Shown: piece by piece, positions 20,132-30,300 of the stretch
Layout of the letters: every line of letters starts with the position of its first letter
Numbering within the stretch: the stretch's first letter is position 1
DNA from: Desmonostoc vinosum HA7617-LM4
Lineage (GTDB): Bacteria > Cyanobacteriota > Cyanobacteriia > Cyanobacteriales > Nostocaceae
Length of the DNA stretch: 64,000 nucleotides
Direction: 5' to 3'
Assembly: GCA_019359515.1 (NCBI GenBank)
Contig: JAHHHC010000001.1
Span: 248,001-312,000, forward strand
Program-made: the position numbers and the translations under genes
Notes under the pieces: model-generated
What the model saw: the letters and a program-made list of their open reading frames with translations, nothing else
Database searches by the model: none
Told to the model about the DNA's origin: nothing

Positions 20132-21079
20132 ATGTCGATTGATAATATTACGAATTGGAGTTTTGTTTTAATTACATTATTTGTTGTCATCCGCCTTATT
20201 ATTTATCTATTAAAAAGGATGTGGCAGAAGAATAAATGTAGGTTGGTATGGACGCCTATTGATTTTGTTGAGCGTCGTAGTAATCTCTCAGGCGATGAAT
20301 TTGTGCGAGAGTATGCCTCTGTTGGCAAGCCAGTGATTATTACTGATGTGATGCAAGATTGGAATGCTTTGAGAAAGTGGAATTTAGATTTTTTTAAATC
20401 AGAGTATGGTTCAATTGAGTACTTTGTGAAAGATGATACTAATCAGGTCAAGGGGTCAATGACTATTGCTGATTATATAGATTATATGAATGTTAATAAT
20501 AGCGAGAGACGTCTCTATTTGGCTAATTGGCTAATTTCTTATTATCCTGAGCTTTTGGAGGACTATAAAGAACCGATTTACTTTCCAAATTGGTTACAAA
20601 AACTGCCCAGAAAACTGTTGCAAAAATATGAATACGATAACCCCGAAATATTTATCGGTTCTAAAGATACATCCGTAGGGCTTCATGAAGACCCTGATAG
20701 TTGTGCTGCTTGGTTAGGGTTGATTTCTGGACGAAAACAAATAGTTTTCTTTACACCAGATCAAAAAGATTTTTTGTATGCAGGACAAGTTGATGCCTTC
20801 AATCCTAATTTAGAGAAATTTTCACTTTATGCTAAAGCTAAGCCAGTGGAAGTTACACTTGAACCAGGAGAAATTATCTATATTCCGCCGAAATGGTGGC
20901 ATCAAGTCAAGAATTTAGAAAACAGTATTGGTTTAGGAAATATTTTTGTAAACGAATGGAATTCAGAGTTAGTTTTCCAAGCTTTTCTGGAAGAAAGTCC
21001 TATCAAAGGTCATCTTTTACCATTAATTTTAGAGTTTCCGTGGTTGAGCAAATTTCTACTTGCAACAGGTGTAATTTAA
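20132..21079 (+). CDS. Cupin-8/JmjC-type Fe(II)/2OG oxygenase with N-terminal membrane anchor
   Basis: 315 residues. Residues ~8-27 form one hydrophobic segment followed by basic residues (KRMWQKNK), suggesting membrane anchoring with a cytoplasmic catalytic part. The rest matches the cupin_8/JmjC fold: GKPVIITDVMQDW (~70), the HxD iron ligands in GLHEDPD (~184), SGRKQIVFF, and the distal His in PPKWWHQV (~256). Relatives hydroxylate proteins or small molecules. The gene starts 37 bp after the PKS gene within the biosynthetic run, so it may be a third hydroxylase of the pathway or a late tailoring enzyme at the membrane. The substrate cannot be predicted. Confidence 0.82.
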   Translation: MSIDNITNWSFVLITLFVVIRLIIYLLKRMWQKNKCRLVWTPIDFVERRSNLSGDEFVREYASVGKPVIITDVMQDWNALRKWNLDFFKSEYGSIEYFVKDDTNQVKGSMTIADYIDYMNVNNSERRLYLANWLISYYPELLEDYKEPIYFPNWLQKLPRKLLQKYEYDNPEIFIGSKDTSVGLHEDPDSCAAWLGLISGRKQIVFFTPDQKDFLYAGQVDAFNPNLEKFSLYAKAKPVEVTLEPGEIIYIPPKWWHQVKNLENSIGLGNIFVNEWNSELVFQAFLEESPIKGHLLPLILEFPWLSKFLLATGVI

Positions 21080-21082
21080 ATA

Positions 21083-21240
21083 ATTCGTAATTCGTAATTC
21101 GTAATGACCTTGTACCTCGCTACCACTTCGCTAACGCTAACGTAATTCGTAATTAATGACGGCAATAAAATCATAACTACTTATAAAATTAGCACTTTTC
21201 CATTCCCCACTCCCCACTCCCCACTCCCCACTCCCTTTAA
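21083..21240. repeat. Dispersed repeat cluster upstream of the stand-alone C-domain gene
   Basis: Tandem TAATTCG / GTAATTCGTAATGAC units flank a CTCGCTACC...CGCTAACG core, followed by a heptamer CCCCACT tract (about 21205-21235) just before the ATG of the next gene. It shares units with 22812-22876, 34470-34715, 44024-44280, 47661-47750 and 54786-54882. Confidence 0.88.
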
Positions 21241-21249
21241 TTTTAAAAA

Positions 21250-22809
21250 ATGAGTGACCTTTCTCAAAAAATTGCTGCTTTAACTCCAGGACAACGCCAG
21301 CTGCTTCTGCAAAAGCTGCACAATCAAAAAGGGAAAACCTTGTTGCGATCGCCTATCATACCTCAAAGTCGAGAATCTAATTCTTTTTCTCTATCTTTTG
21401 CCCAGCAAAGACTGTGGTTTCTTAACCAATTGCAACCAGGTAGCATTGCTTTTAATATCTCCCAACCCATGCGCCTGCAAGGTTGGCTGAATGTGACAGC
21501 GCTAGTACAAAGCTTCCAAGAAATCGTCAACCGTCACGAAATCTTAAGAACCACATTTACCACACTCAACGGACAACCAGCCCAAATTATTGCCCCAAAA
21601 ACTTGTTTCACGATACCAATAGTAGACTTACAAGCACTTCCTACCGATAAAATAGAGCTTGAGGTGATGCGATCGGCTCATGAAGATGCTCAACAACCTT
21701 TTGATTTAGCCAAAGGCCCTTTACTGAGAGTCACTCTACTACAAATCAGCGAAGTAGAACACGTCTTATTATTGACAATGCATCATATTATCTCCGATGC
21801 TTGGTCAGTAGGCATACTCATTCGTGAAATCAAAGCATTATACACAGCCTTCCTGTGTGGTAAACCCTCTGCGCGAGACGATAAGCGAACACCACTTCCC
21901 GAATTACCAATACAGTATGCAGACTTTGCTGTGTGGCAGCAACAATGGTTGCAGGGAGAACAACTAGCCACTCAAGTTGACTACTGGAAGCAACAGCTAG
22001 CTGCATTACCTATTCTAGAACTACCCACAGATCGCCCACGACCGCAATTTCAAACTTATAACGGTGCGAGAGAGTATATTAAATTACCCAAAAAATTATC
22101 AGAGCAACTGAAAAATCTGCATCAAAGCCAAGGCATCACCCTATTTATGACGCTATTAGCAGCGTTTCAAACACTACTGTATTGGTATACAAAACAAGAA
22201 AACATAGTTGTAGGTACAGATATCGCCAATCGTAACCAAATTGAAACTAGAGAGTTGATTGGTTTTTTTGTCAACCAACTTGTTTTACGCACAGATTTTT
22301 CTGGCAACCCCACCTTTGACGAACTACTAGCAAGAATACGTGAAATGACTCTAGATGCATACGCACATCAAGATTTATCTTTTGACAAACTAGTAGACAT
22401 TCTCAATCCTAAACGAGAACTAAACCGCCCACCACTATTTCAAGTCAAAATCATTTTAGAAAACACCCAAACACCTGACTTAGAACTTTCAGGTCTGACT
22501 ATTACTTCCCTAAATATACAAAAACAAACTACCCAACTAGATTTACTCCTAGACCTAAGAGAAACACCTCAAGGAATAATTGGAGCTTTCGAGTACAACA
22601 CAGACCTATTCAATTCTACAACTATAACCCAAATGATCAGACATTTTGAAATACTTTTAAATCAGATTATCGCACAACCAACAGCCAAACTAAACGAACT
22701 ATTAGCAACTATCGAAATCACAGACCAACAACAACAGCAATACCAAAACAGCAAACGCAAACAAACATATCAACAAAAACTCAAATTGCTAAAACGTCAA
22801 CCCCATTAA
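21250..22809 (+). CDS. Stand-alone NRPS condensation domain (HHxxxDA variant)
   Basis: 519 residues comprising one C domain: LTPGQRQLLLQKL leader helix, SFAQQRLWFLNQL core (~45), the active-site motif as HHIISDAWS (~180, Ala replacing the usual Gly), LPIQYADFAVWQ, and a C-terminal helical tail. No A or PCP domain is attached. It is followed by a stand-alone TauD hydroxylase and then an interface-A-PCP protein. That reproduces, as three separate genes, the C/TauD/interface-A-PCP order found as a fusion in the first gene of the window. It most likely condenses the ketide chain from the PKS with the hydroxylated Asp/Asn-type residue on the following protein. The DA variant keeps the catalytic second His. 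Confidence 0.92.
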   Translation: MSDLSQKIAALTPGQRQLLLQKLHNQKGKTLLRSPIIPQSRESNSFSLSFAQQRLWFLNQLQPGSIAFNISQPMRLQGWLNVTALVQSFQEIVNRHEILRTTFTTLNGQPAQIIAPKTCFTIPIVDLQALPTDKIELEVMRSAHEDAQQPFDLAKGPLLRVTLLQISEVEHVLLLTMHHIISDAWSVGILIREIKALYTAFLCGKPSARDDKRTPLPELPIQYADFAVWQQQWLQGEQLATQVDYWKQQLAALPILELPTDRPRPQFQTYNGAREYIKLPKKLSEQLKNLHQSQGITLFMTLLAAFQTLLYWYTKQENIVVGTDIANRNQIETRELIGFFVNQLVLRTDFSGNPTFDELLARIREMTLDAYAHQDLSFDKLVDILNPKRELNRPPLFQVKIILENTQTPDLELSGLTITSLNIQKQTTQLDLLLDLRETPQGIIGAFEYNTDLFNSTTITQMIRHFEILLNQIIAQPTAKLNELLATIEITDQQQQQYQNSKRKQTYQQKLKLLKRQPH

Positions 22810-22811
22810 AT

Positions 22812-23010
22812 AATTCGTAATTCGTAATGACGCTCGAGGACTCGCTACCGTTGCGCTAACGTAATTCGTAATTAAAAAAACTAAAATCAAATATACCCAC
22901 CTACCCTTAATAAACCTCTCAAAAAAGCTCTAACTCTCACATTCTTCTCTGCGCGACGGCAGTCGCTACAACGGGGGGAACCCCCGCAACGCGCTGCCTC
23001 CTCTGCGTGA
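22812..23010. repeat. Two dispersed repeats in the gap before the TauD gene
   Basis: At 22812-22876 a TAATTCGTAATGACGCTCGAGG...GTAATTCGTAATTA unit directly follows the C-domain gene stop. At about 22945-23010 lies a copy of the GGCAGTCGCTACAACG / CCCCCGCAACGCGCTGCC repeat also found upstream of the PKS gene. No coding potential was seen in 22810-23100. Confidence 0.85.
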
Positions 23011-23100
23011 ACTTTCCACCCCATATTCAACAACACCAAAATTATTTCAAACTTTTATCATTCCAAAGCAAATAACCTCCTCTTACCAAGTCAAGTAGCA

Positions 23101-24123
23101 ATGAACAAACTAAACCTCATCAAAAACACCCAACGCCAAGCAGTACTATTCTCACAAAACACATTAATTAAATTAGAGACTAACACAACCTTACCTTTAC
23201 TAATAAAACCAAACATCGATCACATCGACTTAGCAGATTGGGCCAAGGGTAATCAAGAATTCATTACAGAAAACCTACTCAAACATGGTGCAATTCTTTT
23301 CCGCCAATTTCATATCAACACAGCATCAGAATTTGAGCGCTTTTCTTTAGCAATTTGCTCAGAACTTTTCAACGAAAACGGCGAACATCCGCGAGAAGTG
23401 GTTAGTGGTAACGTATACACCCCAGTCTTTTACCCCGCTGATCAGCAACTGTTGTGGCATAACGAAAACACTTTTAATCATCAATGGCCGATGAAAATTT
23501 TATTCTGCTGCCGTCAACCCGCACAGCAAGGAGGAGAAACACCAATAGTTGATAGCCGCAAAATTTTTCAACTTATCGACCCCAAAATTAGAGAGCGATT
23601 TATTGAAAAAAAAGTCATGTATATTCGCAACTACAGCAACGAATTAGGTCTGAATTGGCAAACAGTTTTTCAAACTCAAGAACAAGCAAAAGTAGAAGCA
23701 ATTTGCCGACAAGTCTTGAGCGATTTTGAATGGAAACCAAGCGATCGCCTCAGAACTCGTTCTATTCGTCCGGCTGTTGTCAAGCACCCGCAAACAGGCG
23801 AAATGTCTTGGTTTAATCAAGCTCAACATTGGCATCCTGCTTGCTTAGATCCAAACACTAGAGAGTCTTTATTCTCATCATTTTCAGCAGAGGATTTACC
23901 CAGAAATTGTTATTACGGTGATGGTACTCCCATTGAAGATTCTGTGATGACAGAAATTTGTGCAGTTTATCAGCAATTAGAAGTGAGTTTTCCTTGGCAG
24001 CAAGGAGATGTATTACTACTCGATAACATATTAACCGCTCATGGTCGCAACCCATTTGTTGGAGAAAGACAGCTATTAGTAGCAATGGGCGAAATGACTA
24101 GTTTTACAGATGTTGGAGGTTGA
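23101..24123 (+). CDS. TauD/TfdA-family beta-hydroxylase (SyrP-like), stand-alone
   Basis: 340 residues, a single Fe(II)/2-oxoglutarate oxygenase domain. Visible ligands are the HNE motif in LLWHNENTF (~120) and the distal His in TAHGRNPFVGERQ (~313), with the Arg of the 2OG site shortly after. It is clearly homologous to the C-terminal domain of the first gene of the window (shared GAILFR, YADQ/PADQ-type loop, YGDGTPIEDS, AHGRNP, AMGEM). It ends 9 bp before the interface-A-PCP gene, so it probably hydroxylates the beta carbon of the Asp/Asn held on that protein. SyrP-type enzymes are known to act on carrier-bound Asp. Substrate position is inferred from gene order. Confidence 0.9.
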   Translation: MNKLNLIKNTQRQAVLFSQNTLIKLETNTTLPLLIKPNIDHIDLADWAKGNQEFITENLLKHGAILFRQFHINTASEFERFSLAICSELFNENGEHPREVVSGNVYTPVFYPADQQLLWHNENTFNHQWPMKILFCCRQPAQQGGETPIVDSRKIFQLIDPKIRERFIEKKVMYIRNYSNELGLNWQTVFQTQEQAKVEAICRQVLSDFEWKPSDRLRTRSIRPAVVKHPQTGEMSWFNQAQHWHPACLDPNTRESLFSSFSAEDLPRNCYYGDGTPIEDSVMTEICAVYQQLEVSFPWQQGDVLLLDNILTAHGRNPFVGERQLLVAMGEMTSFTDVGG

Positions 24124-24132
24124 AAATTAGCA

Positions 24133-27100
24133 ATGTCGAACCAAATTCAGGGATTTCAACTTTCTTCGCAGCAAAAGCGCCTTTGGTTATTACAACAAGA
24201 TAGTCAAATTTATCGCGCTCAATGTGCTGTTATTGTTGAAGGGAATCTACAATTAGAAATTTTAGAATCAGCGTTACAAAAAGTCATTGATAGAAATGAA
24301 ATTCTCCGCACAAAGTTTGTTCGAACTTGGGGAATGAAAATTCCTCTACAAGCTATCGTGAAGCATGATGATTTTTTTATTAATTATCAGATTTTAGAGC
24401 AGAAAAATGCTTTAGAAAAAGAAATTAACACCCTGTTTCAGCAGTCATTTAAGGAATCTTGTGACTATGAAAAAGAACCATTTTTACATATATCTTTGTT
24501 AAAATTCTCTGCTCAAAAACATTTTTTGATTATAAGTTTACCTGCTTTGTGTGCGGATACAGTGACGCTGAATCAGCTTGTGCGTGAAATTAGTTATTGT
24601 TATACAGCTTGTTTGCAGGGTGGAGAACTTACTGACGAGATATTACAATATGCAGATATTGCTGCATGGCAAAATGAATTACTTGAGGCAGAAAACAAGG
24701 AAGTTGGGAGAAAATATTGGCAGCAGCCAGATGTTTCTGTACTTAAAAATTTCCAACTTTTTAATGAAAATCGGTTAGTTGGAAAACAAGAATTTCAGCC
24801 GCAGTTTTTAACATTACCAATTCATCCCGAACTGAACGAACAGATTGAAGCGATCGCTCGCCAATATCAAGTACCAGTTAATGTATTATTCTTATCTTGC
24901 TGGGTAGTGTTACTCTGGCGGCTCACTGGTTACTCCGAGCCATTTGTAGGCGTAGAATTTGATGGACGAAACTATGATGAACTCAAAACAGCACTAGGTT
25001 TACTTGCTAAATATTTACCACTTACCTGTCATTTAGCAGCTGAATGTCGGTTCAGTGAGATTTTGACACAAATTAATCATACTACCAGCGAGTTAGCGCA
25101 ATGGCAGGAAAGCTTTGTTTGGGAACCTACTCAAGAGAGAGAACTATCATTTTTTCCATTTTGTTATGAATTTGTAGAAGCACCCACGACCTTTTCTACT
25201 GTCAATATAAACTTGACAATTTACAAGCACTATGTGTGTTTTGATCGATTTCAAGTGAAATTAACTTGTTTTCATACTCCAGATGGGGCAATGAATGCAG
25301 AATTTCACTACGATGCTAGTTTGTATGCTCAAAAAGATATTCAACGTCTAACTAGTCAATTTGAAATGTTGCTAACTAGTGTTGTGAGAAATCCGGATGC
25401 GACGATTTCACGATTAGATATTCTCAGCGAACTAGAGCGATCGCAACTGTTGGTAAAATTCAACAACACCGACACAACTACATCACAGCACCAATGTATC
25501 CACCATTGGTTTGAAGAACAATGCAAACATACACCAGATAATATTGCTGTTGTCTGTGGGGAAGAACAACTTAGCTACCAAGAACTTAACACCCGTGCCA
25601 ATCAACTAGCGCATTACTGGCAAAAGTTAGGCGTAGGGCCAGAAGTGCTAGTAGGTATTTGTGTTGAGCGTTCCTTGTCGATGGCGATCGCTATTTTAAG
25701 TATCCTCAAAGCTGGTGGAGCCTATGTACCCATAGACCTCAGTTATCCCCCAGAACGCAAAGCTTATATCCTTGCAGATACACAAATGCCATTATTGTTG
25801 ACTCAGGATTATTTAGCCGCAGACATCCCCACAGATCAGATCAAAATAGTTTGCTGGGATAGCGCTCAAGACATCATCGACCAGCAGCCAAAAACAAACC
25901 CACTCAGTACTACAACCGCTCTCAACTTAGCGTATGTCATCTACACCTCTGGTTCCACAGGCAAACCCAAAGGTACATTAATTCCCCACCAAGGTTTAGT
26001 CAACTACTTGCACTGGTGTACGCAAGCATATCAAGTTGAGCAAGGTTCAGGAACATTAGTTCACTCTTCCTTGGCTTTTGACTTGACAATTACCAGTCTA
26101 TTTTCGCCCTTGTTGGTAGGTAGTCAAGTAGAACTTTTACCAGAAAATCAAGGTGTAGAAGCCCTTTACACTACCCTGCGGCAAAAAAACAACCTCAGCC
26201 TGATTAAAATTACACCCGCTCATTTGCAGTTACTCAGTCAGCAGCTATCGCCCTCAGAAGCAGCCAGTCATACACGAGCCTTGATTATTGGGGGTGAAAA
26301 CCTGACTGCACAACACATTGCTTTCTGGCAAGATTTTGCCCCCGATACAATCTTGGTTAATGAATACGGGCCTACAGAAACCGTTGTTGGTTGCTGCGTC
26401 TATCAAGTTCCGCCAAAGCAAAATCATTCTGGCTCGATTCCGATTGGTTATCCCATTGCGAACACCCAACTTTACGTTTTAGACCGACACTTGCAACCAG
26501 TACCCACGGGGGTAGCGGGTGAACTTTACATTGGCGGGCAAGGAGTAGCAAGGGGCTATCTCAACCATCCTGAACTCAGCGCCTTGAAGTTTATTCCTCA
26601 CCCCTTTAGTAACAAAGGGGGGGAACGTCTTTACAAAACCGGCGATCGCGTGCGTTTTCGATTAGATGGCAGCCTTGAGTTTTTAGGGCGTTTCGATGAC
26701 CAAGTGAAAATTCGCGGCTTCCGTCTCGAATTAGGCGAAATTAAGTCTGTATTATCTTTGCATTCAATGGTCAAGGACTCTGTAGTTTTAGTTAGAGAAG
26801 ATATTCCCAACGATCAGCGTTTAGTTGCATACATCGTCTGCAATCAAGAATCGTCTTTCTCTGTGGGAAATCTGCGGAGTTTTCTCAAAGAGCAGCTACC
26901 TGATTATATGGTTCCCTCGGCTTTTGTACTGCTCAAGTCTTTACCACTCACCTCCAACGGCAAAGTAGACCGAAAAGCATTACCAGCACCAGACAAGGTA
27001 AGAACAGAACTAGAATTTTTTGTTGCTCCTCGCAACTCAACTGAGGAGAAACTCGTTGAAATTTGGGCGGAGTTATTGAGACTTGAGCGAGTCGGCATCC

Positions 27101-27378
27101 ATGATAATTTCTTCGACTTGGGCGGACACTCTTTATTAGTCACTCAGTTAATATCTCGTTTGCGCGACAATTTTGAGGTCGAACTACTAGTACAGCAAGT
27201 TTTTGCAGCTCCCACAGTTGCTGATTTAGCCGTCATCGTTACCCAAAAACTAGTAGAACAAATAGATGACGAAATGCTAACGCAAACCCTAGCAGAACTA
27301 GAACAACTTTCAGACACCGAAACTCAGGTAGTACTAGCCAATAGCCAGTTCATCAAGGAGCAAAAATCACATGAGTAG
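24133..27378 (+). CDS. NRPS: interface-like C - A(Asn/Asp-like) - PCP
   Basis: 1081 residues. Residues ~1-430 are a C-like domain without HHxxxDG (LPALCAD near 140), homologous to the N-terminus of the 2199-residue NRPS. The A domain (~450-960, YTSGSTGKPKG) reads D-L-T-K-I-G-E-V-G-K. This matches the Asn code except for one conservative change and differs from the Asp code of its paralogue mainly at H to E. PCP has GGHSLL near 996. The stop lies inside the start of the next NRPS (8-bp overlap), implying coupled translation. The upstream TauD gene and this interface domain should act together, giving beta-hydroxy-Asn or beta-hydroxy-Asp. Which of the two is loaded is uncertain. Confidence 0.93.
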   Translation: MSNQIQGFQLSSQQKRLWLLQQDSQIYRAQCAVIVEGNLQLEILESALQKVIDRNEILRTKFVRTWGMKIPLQAIVKHDDFFINYQILEQKNALEKEINTLFQQSFKESCDYEKEPFLHISLLKFSAQKHFLIISLPALCADTVTLNQLVREISYCYTACLQGGELTDEILQYADIAAWQNELLEAENKEVGRKYWQQPDVSVLKNFQLFNENRLVGKQEFQPQFLTLPIHPELNEQIEAIARQYQVPVNVLFLSCWVVLLWRLTGYSEPFVGVEFDGRNYDELKTALGLLAKYLPLTCHLAAECRFSEILTQINHTTSELAQWQESFVWEPTQERELSFFPFCYEFVEAPTTFSTVNINLTIYKHYVCFDRFQVKLTCFHTPDGAMNAEFHYDASLYAQKDIQRLTSQFEMLLTSVVRNPDATISRLDILSELERSQLLVKFNNTDTTTSQHQCIHHWFEEQCKHTPDNIAVVCGEEQLSYQELNTRANQLAHYWQKLGVGPEVLVGICVERSLSMAIAILSILKAGGAYVPIDLSYPPERKAYILADTQMPLLLTQDYLAADIPTDQIKIVCWDSAQDIIDQQPKTNPLSTTTALNLAYVIYTSGSTGKPKGTLIPHQGLVNYLHWCTQAYQVEQGSGTLVHSSLAFDLTITSLFSPLLVGSQVELLPENQGVEALYTTLRQKNNLSLIKITPAHLQLLSQQLSPSEAASHTRALIIGGENLTAQHIAFWQDFAPDTILVNEYGPTETVVGCCVYQVPPKQNHSGSIPIGYPIANTQLYVLDRHLQPVPTGVAGELYIGGQGVARGYLNHPELSALKFIPHPFSNKGGERLYKTGDRVRFRLDGSLEFLGRFDDQVKIRGFRLELGEIKSVLSLHSMVKDSVVLVREDIPNDQRLVAYIVCNQESSFSVGNLRSFLKEQLPDYMVPSAFVLLKSLPLTSNGKVDRKALPAPDKVRTELEFFVAPRNSTEEKLVEIWAELLRLERVGIHDNFFDLGGHSLLVTQLISRLRDNFEVELLVQQVFAAPTVADLAVIVTQKLVEQIDDEMLTQTLAELEQLSDTETQVVLANSQFIKEQKSHE

Positions 27379-30300
27379 TCTGCACGAACGGATTGCAGAA
27401 CTTTCTCCCGAAAAACGTGAACTGCTTCTGCAAAAGCTTAACCAGAAAAAAGGCAACGTCTCACCAACAAAAATCAAACCCCAAAGTCGAGATTCTCAGA
27501 CTTTCCCCCTATCCTTCGCCCAGCAACGTCTGTGGTTCTTCAACCAACTCGAACCAGATAGCTATGCTTATAATATTCCTACGGCAGTTAGCCTCACAGG
27601 CAAACTAGATGTAGCAGCCTTGAAGAGCAGCATCAAGGAAATTGGGCGGCGACACGAAGCTTTGCGGACTACTTTTAAAATCGTAGACGGGGAACCAGTG
27701 CAGGTAATTGGTGAAGCCGTTGATTTTCAGTTGCCAGTTATAGATTTGCAGGCTCTCTCAGCAGTTGCACAGCAAGAAGAAACGCTGCGGCTGGCGACTG
27801 TTGAAGCGGAGACACCTTTCGATCTAGTTAACGGGCCTCTGCTGCGGGTTGTCTTAGTGCGGCTAGGCGATACAGAAAACGTAGTGCTGTTGACAATGCA
27901 TCACATCATCTCTGATGGTTGGTCAACGGGGATATTGATCCAAGAATTGACGATACTATATACAGCCTTTTCTGGTGGAACACCCTACACACTTCCCAAA
28001 TTGCCCATCCAATATGCAGATTTTGCTGTTTGGCAACGACAGTGGTTACAAAAAGAGGTACTGCAAGCTCAAATAACTTACTGGAAGCAGCAACTTGGTG
28101 GTGAACTGCCAGTATTAGCATTACCGAGCGATCGCCCCCGTCCGGCAATTCAAAGCGATCGCGGCGCAACCCAATCTTTGCAACTGTCCCAGTCTCTGAG
28201 TGAGGAACTCAAAGCCCTTTCTCAGCAAGAAGGCAGTACTTTGTTTATGACGCTGTTGGCAGCATTTAAAGTATTACTGCACCGCTACACCCAACGAGAT
28301 GACATACTCATCGGCACGCCAATCGCTAACCGCAATCGTTCTGAAGTTGAAGGGCTAATTGGTTTTTTTGTCAATACATTGGTTCTGCGTACCAACCTGG
28401 AAGGGAACCCAAGTTTTCGCCAGTTGTTAAGGCGAGTGCGTGAGGTAACTTTAGGAGGTTATGCTCACCAAGACTTGCCCTTTGAGCAGTTAGTAGAAGA
28501 ACTCCAACCGGAACGGGATCTCAGTCATAACTCCCTATTTCAGGTGATGTTCATTCTTCAGAATGCTCCTATGGGAGTTCTCCAGCTACCCGAACTGACT
28601 CTCAAGGCATTGCAAGTGGAAAGCACCACGGCAAATTTTGATTTAACTCTCTCAATGGTAGAGACAGAACAAGGATTGAGGGGATTTTTAGAATACAATA
28701 CGGATTTATTTGATGCTGCCACAATTACCCGCATGTTGGGGCATTTTCAAACCTTACTCGCTGGTGTTGTTGCCTCTTTTGACACGCGTCTGTCCGATTT
28801 ACCCATCTTCAGTGCAGTCGAACTTCAGCAAATATTGGTTAGTTGGAATCGCAAACAGAGCGGTTTTCTATCTCCATTACATTGCATCCATAATTTATTT
28901 GAAGCGCAGGTAGAAGAAACACCCGATGCAGTTGCAGTAGTGTTTGCTAAGCAACGGCTCACATATCAACAACTGAATAGTAAGGCGAACCAGCTAGCGC
29001 ATTATTTGCGATCGCGTGGGGTAGGGAAAGAGGTGTTGGTGGGAATTTGCTTGGAGCGAACGCTAGACTTAATTGTCGGACTCATGGCAATTCTCAAAGC
29101 GGGTGGAGCATATCTACCACTCGACCCCGCCTATCCTCAAGAGCGGTTAGCGTACATGCTAGCAGATGCCCAAGTCTCAGTATTGCTCACACAAGAGCGA
29201 CTTTTAGCAGACTTACCAAATCACAACGCCCAAGTCATTTGTATAGATAGTAACTGGGAGTTAATCGCCTCACAAACCCAAGAAAATCTTGTGTGCGATG
29301 TGACAGCTAATAACCTGGCTTACATTATTTACACTTCTGGTTCCACAGGTCAATCTAAGGGAGTGATGGTTGAGCATCGCCATCTAGTTAATGCTTATCT
29401 TGCCTGGGAACAAGCTTACCAACTGCGAGATCGGGCAACCTGTCACCTGCAAATGGCCAGCTTCTGTTTCGATGTCTTTGTTGGGGACTTAGTACGCGCT
29501 CTCTGCTCTGGGGGTAAATTAGTGCTATGTCCCCGCGAACTATTGTTAGAACCCCAAGCACTTTATCAGCTGATGCTCCAGGAAAAAGTTGATTGTGCTG
29601 AATTTGTACCGGGGGTTTTGCGAAACCTGATGCAGTATTTAGAGGAAAGCCAGCAGCGACTCGATTTCATGCAACTGCTAGTTTGCGGTTCTGATAGCTG
29701 GTATGTGCAGGAGTATCAAAAACTCCATCGGTTGTGTGGTAGCAACACACGCTTAATTAACTCCTTTGGCTTAACCGAAGCCACAATTGACAGTTCTTAT
29801 TTTGAAAGTGAGACAGCAGACTTACACGTTGAGCAGTTAGTTCCGATTGGTCGTCCCTTTGCTAACACCCAGATTTATATTTTAGACCGTTACTTACAGC
29901 CTGTACCTATTGGTGCGATCGCTGAAATTTACATTGGCGGTGCTGGTTTAGCAAGAGGTTATCTCAACCGTCCAGATTTAACAGCTTTAAAATTTATCCC
30001 CAACTTATTTAGCGCACAACCAGGAGCCTGTCTTTACAAAACAGGTGACTTAGGACGCTACCTGCATGACGGTAATATTGAGCTATTAGGTCGTACAGAC
30101 TACCAGGTCAAACTCCGTGGTTTCCGCATTGAATTAGGCGAGATTGAAGCCATGCTAGGGCAACATCCAAAGGTGCGAGAGTCTGTGGTGATAGTGCGGG
30201 AAGATACGCCCAATCATCAGTACTTAGTAGCTTATATTGTCCCTAACGACAGGACACAAAACAACCTCACATCTACCGAACTGTGTTGCTTTCTCCAACA

